Positions 35,868-44,834 of a stretch of 55,601 nt of DNA are shown piece by piece (within the stretch, counting starts at the first letter, position 1; each line of letters starts with the position of its first letter). Position numbers and translations under genes: made by a program. Below the pieces are notes generated by a model, which searched no databases, had not been told where the DNA came from, and worked only from the letters and a program-made list of their open reading frames with translations. This DNA comes from Chryseobacterium koreense CCUG 49689 (lineage in GTDB: Bacteria > Bacteroidota > Bacteroidia > Flavobacteriales > Weeksellaceae). Location: positions 1 to 55,601 of the forward strand of contig NZ_LFNG01000014.1 of the NCBI RefSeq assembly GCF_001045435.1, given 5' to 3'.

Positions 35868-36893
35868 ATGAAATCCGCAAATTTTTCAAAGCACCTGCTG
35901 GAATTTAAAAATCCCAGCGGAACTTCACGGGGGATTCTGCACACGAAAGAAACCTTCATCCTGGAAATCTCTGAAAATGGCAGAAAAGGAATCGGCGAAT
36001 GTGGAATTTTCCGTGGATTGAGTTTTGACGATGTCCCTGATTATGAAGAAAAACTGAGCTGGCTTTGCGAAAACATTAATGAAGATGAAGCGTTTCTAAA
36101 AAAAGAACTGCTTTATTTTCCATCGATTTGGCTGGGTTACGAACAGGCGACTTTAAATCTAAAACATGGCGGAAAAATTTATTTTCCAAGCGAATTCACA
36201 GAAGGAAAATCCGTCATCAAAACCAACGGACTGATCTGGATGGGAAATCCGGATTTTATGCAAAGACAAATTGAAGAAAAGCTAAAATTGGGCTTTGACT
36301 GCATCAAACTGAAAATCGGTGTGGATTGGAGCGCTGAGAAGGCAATCTTAAAACAATTGAGAAATCGCTTTCCAAAGGAAAAACTAGAACTGAGGGTGGA
36401 TGCAAATGGCGGATTCACTTTCGATGAGGCAGGAACCGTTCTGCAGGAGCTTTCAGAATTGGGAATCCATTCGATCGAACAACCGATAAAAGCTGGCAGC
36501 TGGAGAGCGGGATCCGAAAATGAAATCGCAGCATTATGCGAGAAAACGCCGATTCCCATCGCTTTGGACGAGGAATTGATCGGGGTGCTAGATTTTGAAG
36601 AAAAGGCAGCGCTTCTGGAAAACATCAAACCGCAATACATCATTCTGAAACCATCTTTAATTGGTGGTTTTTCAGGAACAGACGAATGGATTTCACTCGC
36701 TGAAAAAATGAAAATCGGTTGGTGGATTACCTCTGCGCTGGAAAGCAATATCGGTCTAAACGCTATATCGCAGTACACTTTCACCAAAAATCCAAAAATC
36801 CCGCAGGGATTGGGAACGGGTGGACTTTTTACTAACAATTTTGAATCCGCACTGAAACTAAATGGCGACCGGCTTTCGATGGTTGCTGGATAA
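35868..36893 (+). CDS. menC: o-Succinylbenzoate synthase
   Basis: This 341-residue enolase-superfamily enzyme dehydrates SHCHC to o-succinylbenzoate in menaquinone synthesis. Catalytic and metal motifs are visible: CIKLKIG (KxK type, about 145-151), RVDANGGF, EQPI, ALDEELIG and LKPSLIGG. It is cytoplasmic. No other men gene is adjacent; the polyprenyl synthetase at 9789 probably supplies the side chain. It is convergent with the histidine kinase gene (151 nt between stops). Confidence 0.92.
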   Translation: MKSANFSKHLLEFKNPSGTSRGILHTKETFILEISENGRKGIGECGIFRGLSFDDVPDYEEKLSWLCENINEDEAFLKKELLYFPSIWLGYEQATLNLKHGGKIYFPSEFTEGKSVIKTNGLIWMGNPDFMQRQIEEKLKLGFDCIKLKIGVDWSAEKAILKQLRNRFPKEKLELRVDANGGFTFDEAGTVLQELSELGIHSIEQPIKAGSWRAGSENEIAALCEKTPIPIALDEELIGVLDFEEKAALLENIKPQYIILKPSLIGGFSGTDEWISLAEKMKIGWWITSALESNIGLNAISQYTFTKNPKIPQGLGTGGLFTNNFESALKLNGDRLSMVAG

Positions 36894-37044
36894 TCTTTTG
36901 GACCTCATCATTGACAAAAACAATATGCATCTCCTTTCGTTTTCAATTGAAATCTTGAATATTTTACGAGGAATTCGCGAATAACACGGGTACGCTCTCT
37001 CCCCATTTTCCAAATTGAAGGTATAAGGTGAGGCGAGATGCATT

Positions 37045-38898
37045 TCATAGATTTAGGATGAAGCATAGATGAACTCCTTTTTCAGATTCAATGATGTGAA
37101 AGTCACCCGCCAAAAGCGCCATCCTTCGTTTCATACTTGAAATACCGTTTCCCTTCATGAATTTTTGGGGGGATATACCGACTCCATCATCTTTTAAGGT
37201 GATGATAAGCTGACAATCGGTCTGCTCAAAATTAAAGTTTACGTTTTTCGCAGAACTATGTTTGTAAACATTGTTCATTCCTTCCTTCAGACAGAGAAAC
37301 AGATTTCTTCGGGTTTCTGCCGAGATCATCGCATTTGAAAGGTTTGATGAATGAAAGTGGACATCTGTAATGGCTTTATTAAAGAAATTCTGCGCATAAT
37401 TTGTTACATAAAAAACAAAATTCTGCACATTGTCATTTTTAGAATTGAGACTCCACAACATTTCCCTCATCGAAAGATGCATGTCCGCCGAGGTATTCAG
37501 AAGGTCATCTAAATCTTCTCTCACATTTTCGTCCCGCACCTTATTTCGGATATACTCGATCTGCAATTTCATGGCGGAAATTCCCGCTCCCAAATCGTCA
37601 TGCATATCATCTGAAATCCTTTCGCGTTCGCGCTGAATATCTCTTTCTCGCTCTAGTTCGTGGGTCAACAGCTGTAGCTTTATTTCACTTTTTTCTTTCT
37701 CTGACTTGGTGTAGTTGTAAATCATTGTGGTAATAAAGGCCATAAGGTTGACCAAAATGGCGAATTGAAGCAATTTGAAGGAACTAAGACTTAGGTTTAC
37801 CCAGCCAGCTTTTCCGTCGAAGATTCTGTTCCATAACACTTCTAGAGAACTGATGGTGATCAAGGTCAAACCGATTGCACCCAATTTATAAAAAGCGGTG
37901 TTCAGCCGATTACCATAGACAAAAATCAAAATAGTCACCAGGACCAACGAATCTAAGATTGAAGCAAAACCGAGATAATGAGAAGCAAAAAAGGCAAGAT
38001 TATGATTTGTGAAATCAGTCAGTTCCACTAATATTTGCACGATCCAAAATATAATCCCGATTGTGGTGACTTTATGAACGAGTGATTTCTTCGGGATATC
38101 AAAAAAATTTCGATAAAAAAGGTAATACAGCAGCATATTCACATCGCCCAATGCGTTCCAGAAATGACTGTTGGTCATAAAGGGTACAAAAGATGGTTCA
38201 ACGATCAAAAAGTTGGATCTGGAGAGAAAGTAAACAGCATCTGTAATATTAATTAGGAGAAAGGGTATCACATAATGCGAGAACTCCTCGCGTCCGTTGA
38301 ACAACAGGAACAGAACCGCAATTAAGAATAAACAAAATTCAAAACCTGCGGTTAACAGAATGATGGAATTAATACTAAAAGAATCCGGATTATTATAGAG
38401 AAAATAGGACGCATAAAAAGTGGGAACCGACAGCATATATCTTTCCGAGGAGATTTTTAGAAGAAATGTTTTTTCGCTGAAGGGAGCAACTGCAATCGCT
38501 CCATAATTTTTTCTGATAGAGTTTTCAGAAATTCTTCCTGCAAAGCCGGAACTTCCAATCCGTATAGGTTTTGTGTTTTCCATGCTATACAGTTCCATTT
38601 TTGCAATTTGATTTTTGCAAAAGATGAAAACGGTATCCCTTGCCGTGCTTTTAATAGAGAACTTGATCCACACCGCCTTTTTGGATTCCACATCCATTTT
38701 GCTGAATTCATCATAAGGGATGAACACTTTTGGAATTTCATTTTTGGAATCAATCACAGCAAATTGAGCATGTTCATTGAGCGGAATTCCATTTAATGAG
38801 TTTGATTGGTTGATAACAATATCCTTGCCTTTGACGCAGGAGAATGTCATCATGAGAAATAATAAGAAAAAGAGATTGGACTTTATTCCGTTAATCAT
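37045..38898 (-). CDS. Sensor histidine kinase with 7TM (7TMR-DISM-like) sensor and HisKA_3 core
   Basis: This 617-residue protein has an N-terminal signal sequence (to about 25, with a lipobox-like FSC) and a periplasmic beta-rich domain (about 30-180). It contains KAVWIKFSIKS, as in 7TMR-DISM extracellular domains. About seven hydrophobic segments span roughly 185-400. The kinase part has the dimerisation motif ERISDDMHDDLG with phospho-acceptor H433, and a HATPase_c domain (GMNNVYKHSSA, DDGVGI) at the end. It is of the NarX/DesK type. The gene lies 13 nt downstream of its response regulator, which is divergent from the exported-protein cluster at 39829. Confidence 0.92.
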   Translation of the reverse strand: MINGIKSNLFFLLFLMMTFSCVKGKDIVINQSNSLNGIPLNEHAQFAVIDSKNEIPKVFIPYDEFSKMDVESKKAVWIKFSIKSTARDTVFIFCKNQIAKMELYSMENTKPIRIGSSGFAGRISENSIRKNYGAIAVAPFSEKTFLLKISSERYMLSVPTFYASYFLYNNPDSFSINSIILLTAGFEFCLFLIAVLFLLFNGREEFSHYVIPFLLINITDAVYFLSRSNFLIVEPSFVPFMTNSHFWNALGDVNMLLYYLFYRNFFDIPKKSLVHKVTTIGIIFWIVQILVELTDFTNHNLAFFASHYLGFASILDSLVLVTILIFVYGNRLNTAFYKLGAIGLTLITISSLEVLWNRIFDGKAGWVNLSLSSFKLLQFAILVNLMAFITTMIYNYTKSEKEKSEIKLQLLTHELERERDIQRERERISDDMHDDLGAGISAMKLQIEYIRNKVRDENVREDLDDLLNTSADMHLSMREMLWSLNSKNDNVQNFVFYVTNYAQNFFNKAITDVHFHSSNLSNAMISAETRRNLFLCLKEGMNNVYKHSSAKNVNFNFEQTDCQLIITLKDDGVGISPQKFMKGNGISSMKRRMALLAGDFHIIESEKGVHLCFILNL

Positions 38899-38911
38899 TG
38901 CTCGCAGGATA

Positions 38912-39541
38912 TTACTTGAACGGCTGGCTCAGTTTATTAATCGCCTCAATTTTATTACTGACCTGCAATTTGCGATAGATACTCCCAATATGTTTTTTCA
39001 CGGTGTCCAGTGCAATGCATTTTTTATCCGCAATTTCTTTATAGAGCAACCCTTGAGCTAGCATTTCCAACACCTCTTTCTCGGTTTGGGTGAGGATGGT
39101 GGTTTCATTATTTCTTTTCTCCTCCCGAAAAAACTGCAAAACTTTTTTTGCTACTGAAAAGCTCATGGGTGCACCGCCATTATGGACTTCTTTCACAGCA
39201 TTAATAATTTTGCCCATACTGTCTCCCTTCACCAAATAGCCAGACGCTCCAGATTTTAGAGATTTAAAGATATTCTCTTCATCTTCGAAACTGGTGCACA
39301 TGATAAATTGGGTTTTTTCCATCTCGGCACTCAATTTATGCACGATATCTGTACCCGAAATATCCGGCAGCTTAATGTCAATCAGCACCACGTCGGGTTT
39401 GCAGAAAGCCAGTTCGCGCATCGCTACTCTACCTTCAAAAAATTGCTGAACGCAAAGTAGTTCTTCATCGAAATCTACAATTTTTTTCAATGCGTTATTA
39501 TAGTGTCGGTCGTCCTCCACAATGGCTATTTTGATTGGCAT
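38912..39541 (-). CDS. Response regulator, NarL/FixJ (LuxR HTH) family
   Basis: This 209-residue protein has a receiver domain with acidic pocket E9-D10-D11, phospho-acceptor D55 (VLIDIKLPD) and a switch Thr/Ser region (MCTSF). A C-terminal LuxR-type helix-turn-helix follows (about 148-205, LTQTEKEVLEMLAQG and VKKHIGSIYRKL). It is encoded immediately upstream of the histidine kinase on the same strand. It faces a 287-bp intergenic region that contains two copies of an ACCCTTTT-type motif, candidate binding sites for this regulator. Confidence 0.95.
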   Translation of the reverse strand: MPIKIAIVEDDRHYNNALKKIVDFDEELLCVQQFFEGRVAMRELAFCKPDVVLIDIKLPDISGTDIVHKLSAEMEKTQFIMCTSFEDEENIFKSLKSGASGYLVKGDSMGKIINAVKEVHNGGAPMSFSVAKKVLQFFREEKRNNETTILTQTEKEVLEMLAQGLLYKEIADKKCIALDTVKKHIGSIYRKLQVSNKIEAINKLSQPFK

Positions 39542-39593
39542 GGTTCAAGGTTTAAAAAAGCAAATATCCTTTAAAAACAAAACGTGTACAATT

Positions 39594-39724
39594 ACCCTTT
39601 TGGGTGATATTGCAAAACTGTATGGATGTTTTTGTTTCGATAAAAGTAACTAAAAAAACATTGCCTTGAAACCAAAATTATTAAACGAATGTTTAATTAA
39701 AAATCACCCTTTTGTGGTATTGCA
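39594..39724 (+). promoter_or_regulatory. Repeated motifs in the divergent region between the two-component genes and the exported-protein cluster
   Basis: ACCCTTTTGGGT (a perfect dyad, 39594-39605) followed by ATATTGCA recurs at 39706-39724 as ACCCTTTTGTGGT followed by ATTGCA, 112 bp further on. A second word, AAACTGTATG, occurs at 39615-39624 and again at 39767-39776. The paired repeats suggest regulator binding sites. No clear TAnnTTTG element was found before the cluster. Confidence 0.5.
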
Positions 39725-39828
39725 GATCATGTTGTAATAACAGAGCTTTGGGGCTTTATTTGAAAAAAACTGTATGATCACACCAAACAAAAATGAAAAC
39801 AAAAAAATCAACTAACTATTTGTAAGCC

Positions 39829-41061
39829 ATGAGAAAATCTACCCTTTTATTTACGTTTTTTTGTGCAGGTTTATTTTTTGCACAAAAATATTCCATTTCA
39901 AAAAAAGACTCTGTAAGCATAGATTACCGGAGAAGTTCCCTTTCTACATTCATGCTGGACAACAAATCGATCGAGTATGACGATGCAGTTCAGAATGCAT
40001 TTATGACCAAATTCACCCCGGACAAATATAACAACCACAATTTGCCTGACGACACCCGATTAATTCCCAAAAATGAGTTGAACATTGATGATGTGAAATA
40101 TCTTGAAAATTTCCTCAATGAACAGAAAATCGGAAACGAACTGGTAGCAAAATGGTTCAACCGAAGTAAAAAAGGCGCATTTGATGCCGATCTGGTGTTG
40201 AAAAGAGGATTTTATGATGCCAAGGAACTGGACCGGAAAATCGCACAGAACACCTCCCGCGGAGAGTCATCTTTGGGAGATAAGGGTGCTGAGTTAATTG
40301 ATAATACCTTCGTCATTGTCATGAAATCCAATTACACCAACAAGGAAAATATAGCCAAAGGTCTTGGAGCAGGACTTTCATTGCTATCGCAGAGCTTTCT
40401 ACAAGAGGGAAACCAACTCGCGTCCTCATTGACGGATCTCACAAAACTGACCACCGACACTTTCGGCAAAGGTTTTTGGGTAGGGACCAAATCCTACCTC
40501 TTCAAGCTGGTTTGGGATGCGGATACCAGAGATCGCTTCTACAACGAACTTTGGGCTGATGAAAAATCAATTACTCCCGAAAAGAAAGCAGCTTTTGATA
40601 ACGCTGATTATTTCAAAGTAAAATTTGTGGGCCAAACAAAAACTGGTGCAGATATTCAATCCTCCACGCTATCTGGCAAATCAAACGAGCAACTGGTGGA
40701 AAGAGCGACCATTAAATCATTTGATAAGGCCATCAACAATCTTCAAAAATCTTACGATGTCTTTTCCGTTAAAATCCCCGTGTTTACAGTGGATCCGGTA
40801 ATTACCATTAAAGCCGGGATGAAAGAGGGAATTGATAAGAAGTCGAAATTTGATGTTTTGGAGAGGGTCATTAAAGAGGATGGTACAGAAGAGCTTGTGG
40901 TAGTAGGGAAAATGAAAGTGGATACCAACTATCCGATCTGGGACAACAGATATGGTGCAGATGAAGAAAATCCAAATCAAGAAGTGGATGTAACCGTATT
41001 GAAGGTGAGTAAAATGAAAGGCGACATTGTTCCCGGAATGTTATTAATGCAAACAAACTAA
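39829..41061 (+). CDS. Exported protein of unknown function, first gene of the envelope cluster
   Basis: This 410-residue protein has a Sec signal peptide ending near FFAQ (residue about 19). The mature protein has an RGFYDAKELDRKIAQ segment in the middle (about 126-140) and a hydrophobic Gly/Leu/Ser-rich stretch, KGLGAGLSLLSQ. The last roughly 90 residues look like a small beta-barrel (DVLERVIKEDG, VVVGKMKV, PGMLL). I recall similar uncharacterised proteins in Bacteroidales but know no function. It is followed 11 nt later by the next cluster gene. It is likely periplasmic or outer-membrane associated. Confidence 0.75.
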   Translation: MRKSTLLFTFFCAGLFFAQKYSISKKDSVSIDYRRSSLSTFMLDNKSIEYDDAVQNAFMTKFTPDKYNNHNLPDDTRLIPKNELNIDDVKYLENFLNEQKIGNELVAKWFNRSKKGAFDADLVLKRGFYDAKELDRKIAQNTSRGESSLGDKGAELIDNTFVIVMKSNYTNKENIAKGLGAGLSLLSQSFLQEGNQLASSLTDLTKLTTDTFGKGFWVGTKSYLFKLVWDADTRDRFYNELWADEKSITPEKKAAFDNADYFKVKFVGQTKTGADIQSSTLSGKSNEQLVERATIKSFDKAINNLQKSYDVFSVKIPVFTVDPVITIKAGMKEGIDKKSKFDVLERVIKEDGTEELVVVGKMKVDTNYPIWDNRYGADEENPNQEVDVTVLKVSKMKGDIVPGMLLMQTN

Positions 41062-41072
41062 AATAAATTGCT

Positions 41073-41573
41073 ATGAAAAAATTAATCCTAATCCTTATCT
41101 TGTTTCTGTCTGTAAACTCATTTGCACAGAATGGAAAAAATGACAAAAACACCCGGGAATGGAAATATGAAATCGAATGTGCCGGTGTTGGCCAAGACGG
41201 AAGCTATCTGGTGAGGGTTTTCTCTTTCGAGAAAACAAGGAAATTGGTCATTGAGCAGGCAAAGAAAAATGCGGTACACGGTGTGATTTTCAAAGGATTC
41301 ATCGGAAATTCCGAATGCGGCACACAAAAACCACTGGCCAAAAACCCAAATGCAGAAGCTGAAAATGAACATTTCTTCAACAATTTCTTTATGGATGGAG
41401 GAAAATACATGAAATACGTAACACTATCTACCGACGGGAATGTAGATCCAAAAGACATCGTGAAAGTTGGGAAAGAGTACAAACTAGGAATTATCGTTAC
41501 CGTATCAAAAGATCTCTTGAGAAAAGACCTAGAAGCCGCAGGAATCATCAAGAGTTTCTCATCCATGTTCTAA
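41073..41573 (+). CDS. Exported protein of unknown function, paralogue of the lipoprotein at 41668
   Basis: This 166-residue protein has a signal peptide ending at about residue 19 (NSFAQ). The mature protein has an ordered pattern: IECAGVGQDGSYLVRVFSF, then EQAKKNAVHGVIFKGF, a CGTQKPLA loop, FFNNFFMDGG, and a final YKLGIIVTVSKDLLRKDLE. The alternating strand and helix pattern is compatible with the TolB-N/CsgG-like fold of envelope lipoproteins (inference). The same pattern recurs in the next gene. It lies 11 nt after gene one of the cluster. Confidence 0.75.
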   Translation: MKKLILILILFLSVNSFAQNGKNDKNTREWKYEIECAGVGQDGSYLVRVFSFEKTRKLVIEQAKKNAVHGVIFKGFIGNSECGTQKPLAKNPNAEAENEHFFNNFFMDGGKYMKYVTLSTDGNVDPKDIVKVGKEYKLGIIVTVSKDLLRKDLEAAGIIKSFSSMF

Positions 41574-41667
41574 AAATAATCAGCCGAAATCAAATCCGGA
41601 AAAAAACACCCAAAGGAAAATTCCTCCGCAAAAAAAACAACGGTCCAAAAACCAAAATTATCGGAAA

Positions 41668-42144
41668 ATGAAAAAATTAATACTTATCACCTCTGCCCTC
41701 GTTTTTCTGAGCAGCTGTCAATCCTACAAGCCAGAATATGACTTAGGCAATTATTCGCTTAAAACCATCGGCATCAGAAATGAGCTCGATGGAAATATAC
41801 TGGTAAAAGTTTCCGCTCGTGGAACTACCTACGAAGAAGTAAAAGCTAATGCATTGAAAACTGCACTCAACGATATTTTCTTAAAAGGCATCGATCAGGG
41901 TCCAAAAGACTGCATCAAGCTCCCGCTTTTTCAAAACAAGCAAGATGCCCCCGAAACAAAGCAGTGGCTGCTTGCCTTTTTTTCAAATGAAGGAAATATA
42001 GGTGATTACGCATCCATCTACCGGGAATTTGCCACTTATGAACAAAAGCGCGATTTAAAATACACCCAAAACCAAGCATTAAGTTTCGAAGTCCTGTTAA
42101 AATACAGCGCTTTAGAAGGTTTGGTAAAAAGACTTAACCCATAA
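41668..42144 (+). CDS. Lipoprotein paralogous to the 41073 product
   Basis: This 158-residue lipoprotein is processed at C17 (FLSSC). It aligns with the preceding protein along its length: IGIRNELDGNILVKVSARG, ANALKTALNDIFLKGI, DCIKLPLF and LLAFFSNEGN correspond in order and spacing to GVGQDGSYLVRV, AKKNAVHGVIFKGF, CGTQKPLA and FFNNFFMDGG. It is therefore probably a membrane-anchored partner of the soluble paralogue. It is separated from it by 94 nt without a terminator, and from the DUF6175 gene by 3 nt. Confidence 0.75.
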   Translation: MKKLILITSALVFLSSCQSYKPEYDLGNYSLKTIGIRNELDGNILVKVSARGTTYEEVKANALKTALNDIFLKGIDQGPKDCIKLPLFQNKQDAPETKQWLLAFFSNEGNIGDYASIYREFATYEQKRDLKYTQNQALSFEVLLKYSALEGLVKRLNP

Positions 42145-42147
42145 ACT

Positions 42148-43098
42148 ATGAAAACAAAATTATTACCGATTGTGCTGGTTTTGATGGCACAAGCATTTTT
42201 TGCACAGGGTGCGAAAAAACCAATCCTAATGCTTTTCCCTGAAGACAGTTGGTGTACCCGAAACGGATTTATGGAAAAAGATGGAAATGGTGAAGACCAA
42301 TGCAACTACACCAGAGCTTTCAAGGAAAGTGATGAACTAAACCTGGTGATGAGCAAAATTGGCGAAATTTTCACTGACCGAACCGATGGGAAATTCAACA
42401 TCAGAGCATTCGCACAAAACCAGAAAATTCAGTCTAAAACAAATGCCAGAGCTGGGATGGAAAGTAAAGACGGAGCCCAAATCAAGACCTCTGCCGTAAA
42501 TGATTTGGTTTCCGGGCAAAGCAATTTTGATTTAGGCATCTATGTGAATTTCTATTTTGCGAAAGAAGGACCGAAAAATTCTCTGAAATTCGACTTCAAC
42601 GCCAAAGATAATTATACCGGTGAACAAGTTGCCAGTTCACCCGACCTGGTCGGAAAATCTACTTATTCCAGCGATATTTTGTCCATGGTGGCAGAAACCA
42701 TCAATAACAAAGTGGATCCATTTTTTAATCAAATCGAGAACTATTTTTCCGATATGGCAGAAAATGGAAGAAAAGCACAGTTCGTGTTCGGGTTGTTCAA
42801 TGATATGAAAGAGGATTTCGAAACAGAAATAAACGGTCAGACTCTCGATAATCACATTGAAGACTGGTTCTCCAGCAATGCGGTGAAAGGAAAATACAAT
42901 CTCACTGAGTCTTCGGAAGTGATGCTCAATTTTGAAGAAGTCAGAATCCCCGTTTTTGATGCAAACGGACGTGCAGTAAGTGCCGATATTTTTGCGAGAG
43001 GAATCAAGAAAACCTTCGAAGCAGCCCCATATAATTTCAAAGTTACTGTGAAAAGAACTGGAATGGGCAAAACATCAATCTACTTTTCAAAAAAATAA
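42148..43098 (+). CDS. DUF6175 family exported protein
   Basis: This 316-residue protein has a signal peptide ending near FFAQG (residue about 21). The first mature strand is KPILMLFPEDSWC, followed by the RAFKESDELNLVMSKIGEIF helix. Further on are SNFDLGIYVNFYF, a DNHIEDWFSSNAVKGKYN block and a C-terminal FEEVRIPVF region. I recognise this as DUF6175, a family common in Bacteroidetes without a known function. The first half resembles TolB-N/LpoB/CsgG-like domains (inference). The gene is tightly packed, with 3 nt upstream and 4 nt downstream. Confidence 0.8.
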   Translation: MKTKLLPIVLVLMAQAFFAQGAKKPILMLFPEDSWCTRNGFMEKDGNGEDQCNYTRAFKESDELNLVMSKIGEIFTDRTDGKFNIRAFAQNQKIQSKTNARAGMESKDGAQIKTSAVNDLVSGQSNFDLGIYVNFYFAKEGPKNSLKFDFNAKDNYTGEQVASSPDLVGKSTYSSDILSMVAETINNKVDPFFNQIENYFSDMAENGRKAQFVFGLFNDMKEDFETEINGQTLDNHIEDWFSSNAVKGKYNLTESSEVMLNFEEVRIPVFDANGRAVSADIFARGIKKTFEAAPYNFKVTVKRTGMGKTSIYFSKK

Positions 43099-43102
43099 AG
43101 TC

Positions 43103-44035
43103 ATGAAAACAATAAAATTAATCGCACTTATTCTGGCATTTACTCCGTTGTCATTTTTTGCACAAGATGATACCGGAATAGAAATCTCCACCGCTGCAGG
43201 TTCAAGTGATTTAGCCCAAACCTATTCTAGCCTTATCGAGAATAAACTTGGTAGCCTACTCGCTCAAAACGGAATTGTTCGTGGAATAAATTCGCAATTC
43301 GAGATCTCAACCGATTTTAATGTTTTGAACACTAAAACCGCAGGTGGGGCACCACCAATGTATATTTACGAAATCATGTTTACCACAAAGATTATGAATA
43401 TTGTGGACAAAAATACCTATGCACAGGTATCTAAAGTATCAAACGGTGTGGGAAATACTTTAGCAAAAGCAGTAAACAACGCGATCAACCAGATGAATTT
43501 CAACACGCCTGAATATCAAAATTTCTTGGCCGACGCTAAAACAAAAATAGTGAATTACTATACAAAAAACTGTTCTACAATCATCAACGAAGTAAACATG
43601 CTCGAAAAAACAAACCAATACGATTTTGCACTTTATAAACTTACTTCAATTCCGTCTGCCGCAAAAAGTTGCTATTCTCAAGCCATGGCAAAAGCACAGG
43701 CTGTCTATGTGAAAAAAATCAATTATGAGTGCAAATCCAATCTGGCACAGGCCAAAATGGAATGGAGTAAAAACCCCAATGCCGAAGGTGCCGAAGCCGC
43801 TACAGCATATCTGTCACAAATTGACCCAAGTTCATCCTGTTTCAAAGAGGTGGAAGCTTTCTCAAAAACAGTTGGCACAAGAATGAAAGAGATAGACGGC
43901 AGAGAATGGAACGTGTATTACGAAAAAGAAGTGGGTCTGGAAAAAGACAGAATCCAAGCTATCAAGGAGATCGGAAAAGCTTTTGGAGCAGGACAACCAA
44001 AACAAGTTATTCATAACACCAAAATAAAGTTATAA
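43103..44035 (+). CDS. Exported protein of unknown function in the envelope cluster
   Basis: This 310-residue protein has a signal peptide ending at about FFAQ (residue 21). The first mature domain (about 25-150) has IENKLGSLLAQNGIVRG followed by strands and NVVDKN-like turns, again reminiscent of a CsgG/TolB-N-like domain. The second part (about 150-290) is mostly helical, with several cysteines (NCSTI, KSCYSQ, YECKS, SSSCF). It reads like a TPR-like helical region. I recall uncharacterised Bacteroidales relatives. It lies 4 nt after the DUF6175 gene and 2 nt before the porin-like gene. Confidence 0.72.
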   Translation: MKTIKLIALILAFTPLSFFAQDDTGIEISTAAGSSDLAQTYSSLIENKLGSLLAQNGIVRGINSQFEISTDFNVLNTKTAGGAPPMYIYEIMFTTKIMNIVDKNTYAQVSKVSNGVGNTLAKAVNNAINQMNFNTPEYQNFLADAKTKIVNYYTKNCSTIINEVNMLEKTNQYDFALYKLTSIPSAAKSCYSQAMAKAQAVYVKKINYECKSNLAQAKMEWSKNPNAEGAEAATAYLSQIDPSSSCFKEVEAFSKTVGTRMKEIDGREWNVYYEKEVGLEKDRIQAIKEIGKAFGAGQPKQVIHNTKIKL

Positions 44036-44037
44036 CG

Positions 44038-44643
44038 ATGAAAAATCTACTATTAAAACTGTTTGCTCTTAGTACGTTAATGGTTTTCACCGGAATTCAG
44101 GGGCAGAAAACCAGCAAATACAAGAAAAAATCAGGTCCGGATTTTAAGTTTGGGGCGCTGGTTGGTGCAAACTACGCCAATATCAATGGATGGGATTCCT
44201 CTGCAGATCCAAAATTTATTTTTGGAATCAATGCCGGAATGTACACCTACTATCAATTCAGTGAAAAAATAGGTTTGCAACTTGAAGCGACATATACAAA
44301 TTTTGGATCCGATGTGAAATTTGAAACTGCAGGGACTACCTTAAAGGAAAGACTTGATTACATCGCAATCCCGCTTCTTTTGAAGCCGCGATTCGACAAT
44401 TTTTACATTACCGCAGGACCACAATTACTGATTTTGGTTTCTGCAAAAGAAAATGGACACGATATTAAAGAAAGTCTGAATACCACGGATTTCGGTTTGA
44501 CAGGCGGTTTGGGATATTACTTCACAGAAAATTTCGGTATTGATTTAAGATATACACATGGAATGTCCGACATAGTAAAAGACAGCACATTTGAAAAGTT
44601 AACCAACAATGCGTTTGCTGGAAGGCTTTTCTATCAATTTTAA
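44038..44643 (+). CDS. Outer-membrane beta-barrel protein (porin/PorT-like family)
   Basis: This 201-residue protein has a signal peptide (to about 22) and then alternating amphipathic strands with Gly and aromatic residues (FKFGALVGANYANI, GLQLEATYTNFG, GIDLRYTHGM). It ends in a C-terminal Phe (RLFYQF), as in barrel proteins. It fits the 8-stranded outer-membrane beta-barrel family widespread in Bacteroidetes. As the last gene of the cluster it may anchor the other exported proteins at the outer membrane. A perfect hairpin follows at 44717. Confidence 0.85.
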   Translation: MKNLLLKLFALSTLMVFTGIQGQKTSKYKKKSGPDFKFGALVGANYANINGWDSSADPKFIFGINAGMYTYYQFSEKIGLQLEATYTNFGSDVKFETAGTTLKERLDYIAIPLLLKPRFDNFYITAGPQLLILVSAKENGHDIKESLNTTDFGLTGGLGYYFTENFGIDLRYTHGMSDIVKDSTFEKLTNNAFAGRLFYQF

Positions 44644-44716
44644 AGTTTAAATTTTAGTTTTCACACCGAATTTCTTTTAGATTTCGACCATTGAATCAAA
44701 AAATGATTACAAAATT

Positions 44717-44744
44717 CACTGCCAAAGCTTTTGCTTTGGCAGTG
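44717..44744 (+). terminator. Perfect 12-bp hairpin after the envelope cluster
   Basis: CACTGCCAAAGC (44717-44728) and GCTTTGGCAGTG (44733-44744) are perfect complements around TTTT. The following sequence is not T-rich (CTGCTTTCT), so it may be a weak terminator or an RNA-stabilising structure. Confidence 0.55.
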
Positions 44745-44834
44745 CTGCTTTCTAATCTTGCAATTCCGCCCCTGCATATTCTGTTTCTGAATATTCACAA
44801 AACGCCACCAGTTTTTCTTTTCCCCAAGAATCCG

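Noticed and set aside
36179..36838. A 219-codon minus-strand frame
   Set aside because: Antisense to menC, whose catalytic motifs are complete.
36925..37043. ATGCATCTC and GAGATGCAT as an inverted repeat about 110 bp apart
   Set aside because: Short, partly self-palindromic words far apart; no other sign of an element or RNA.
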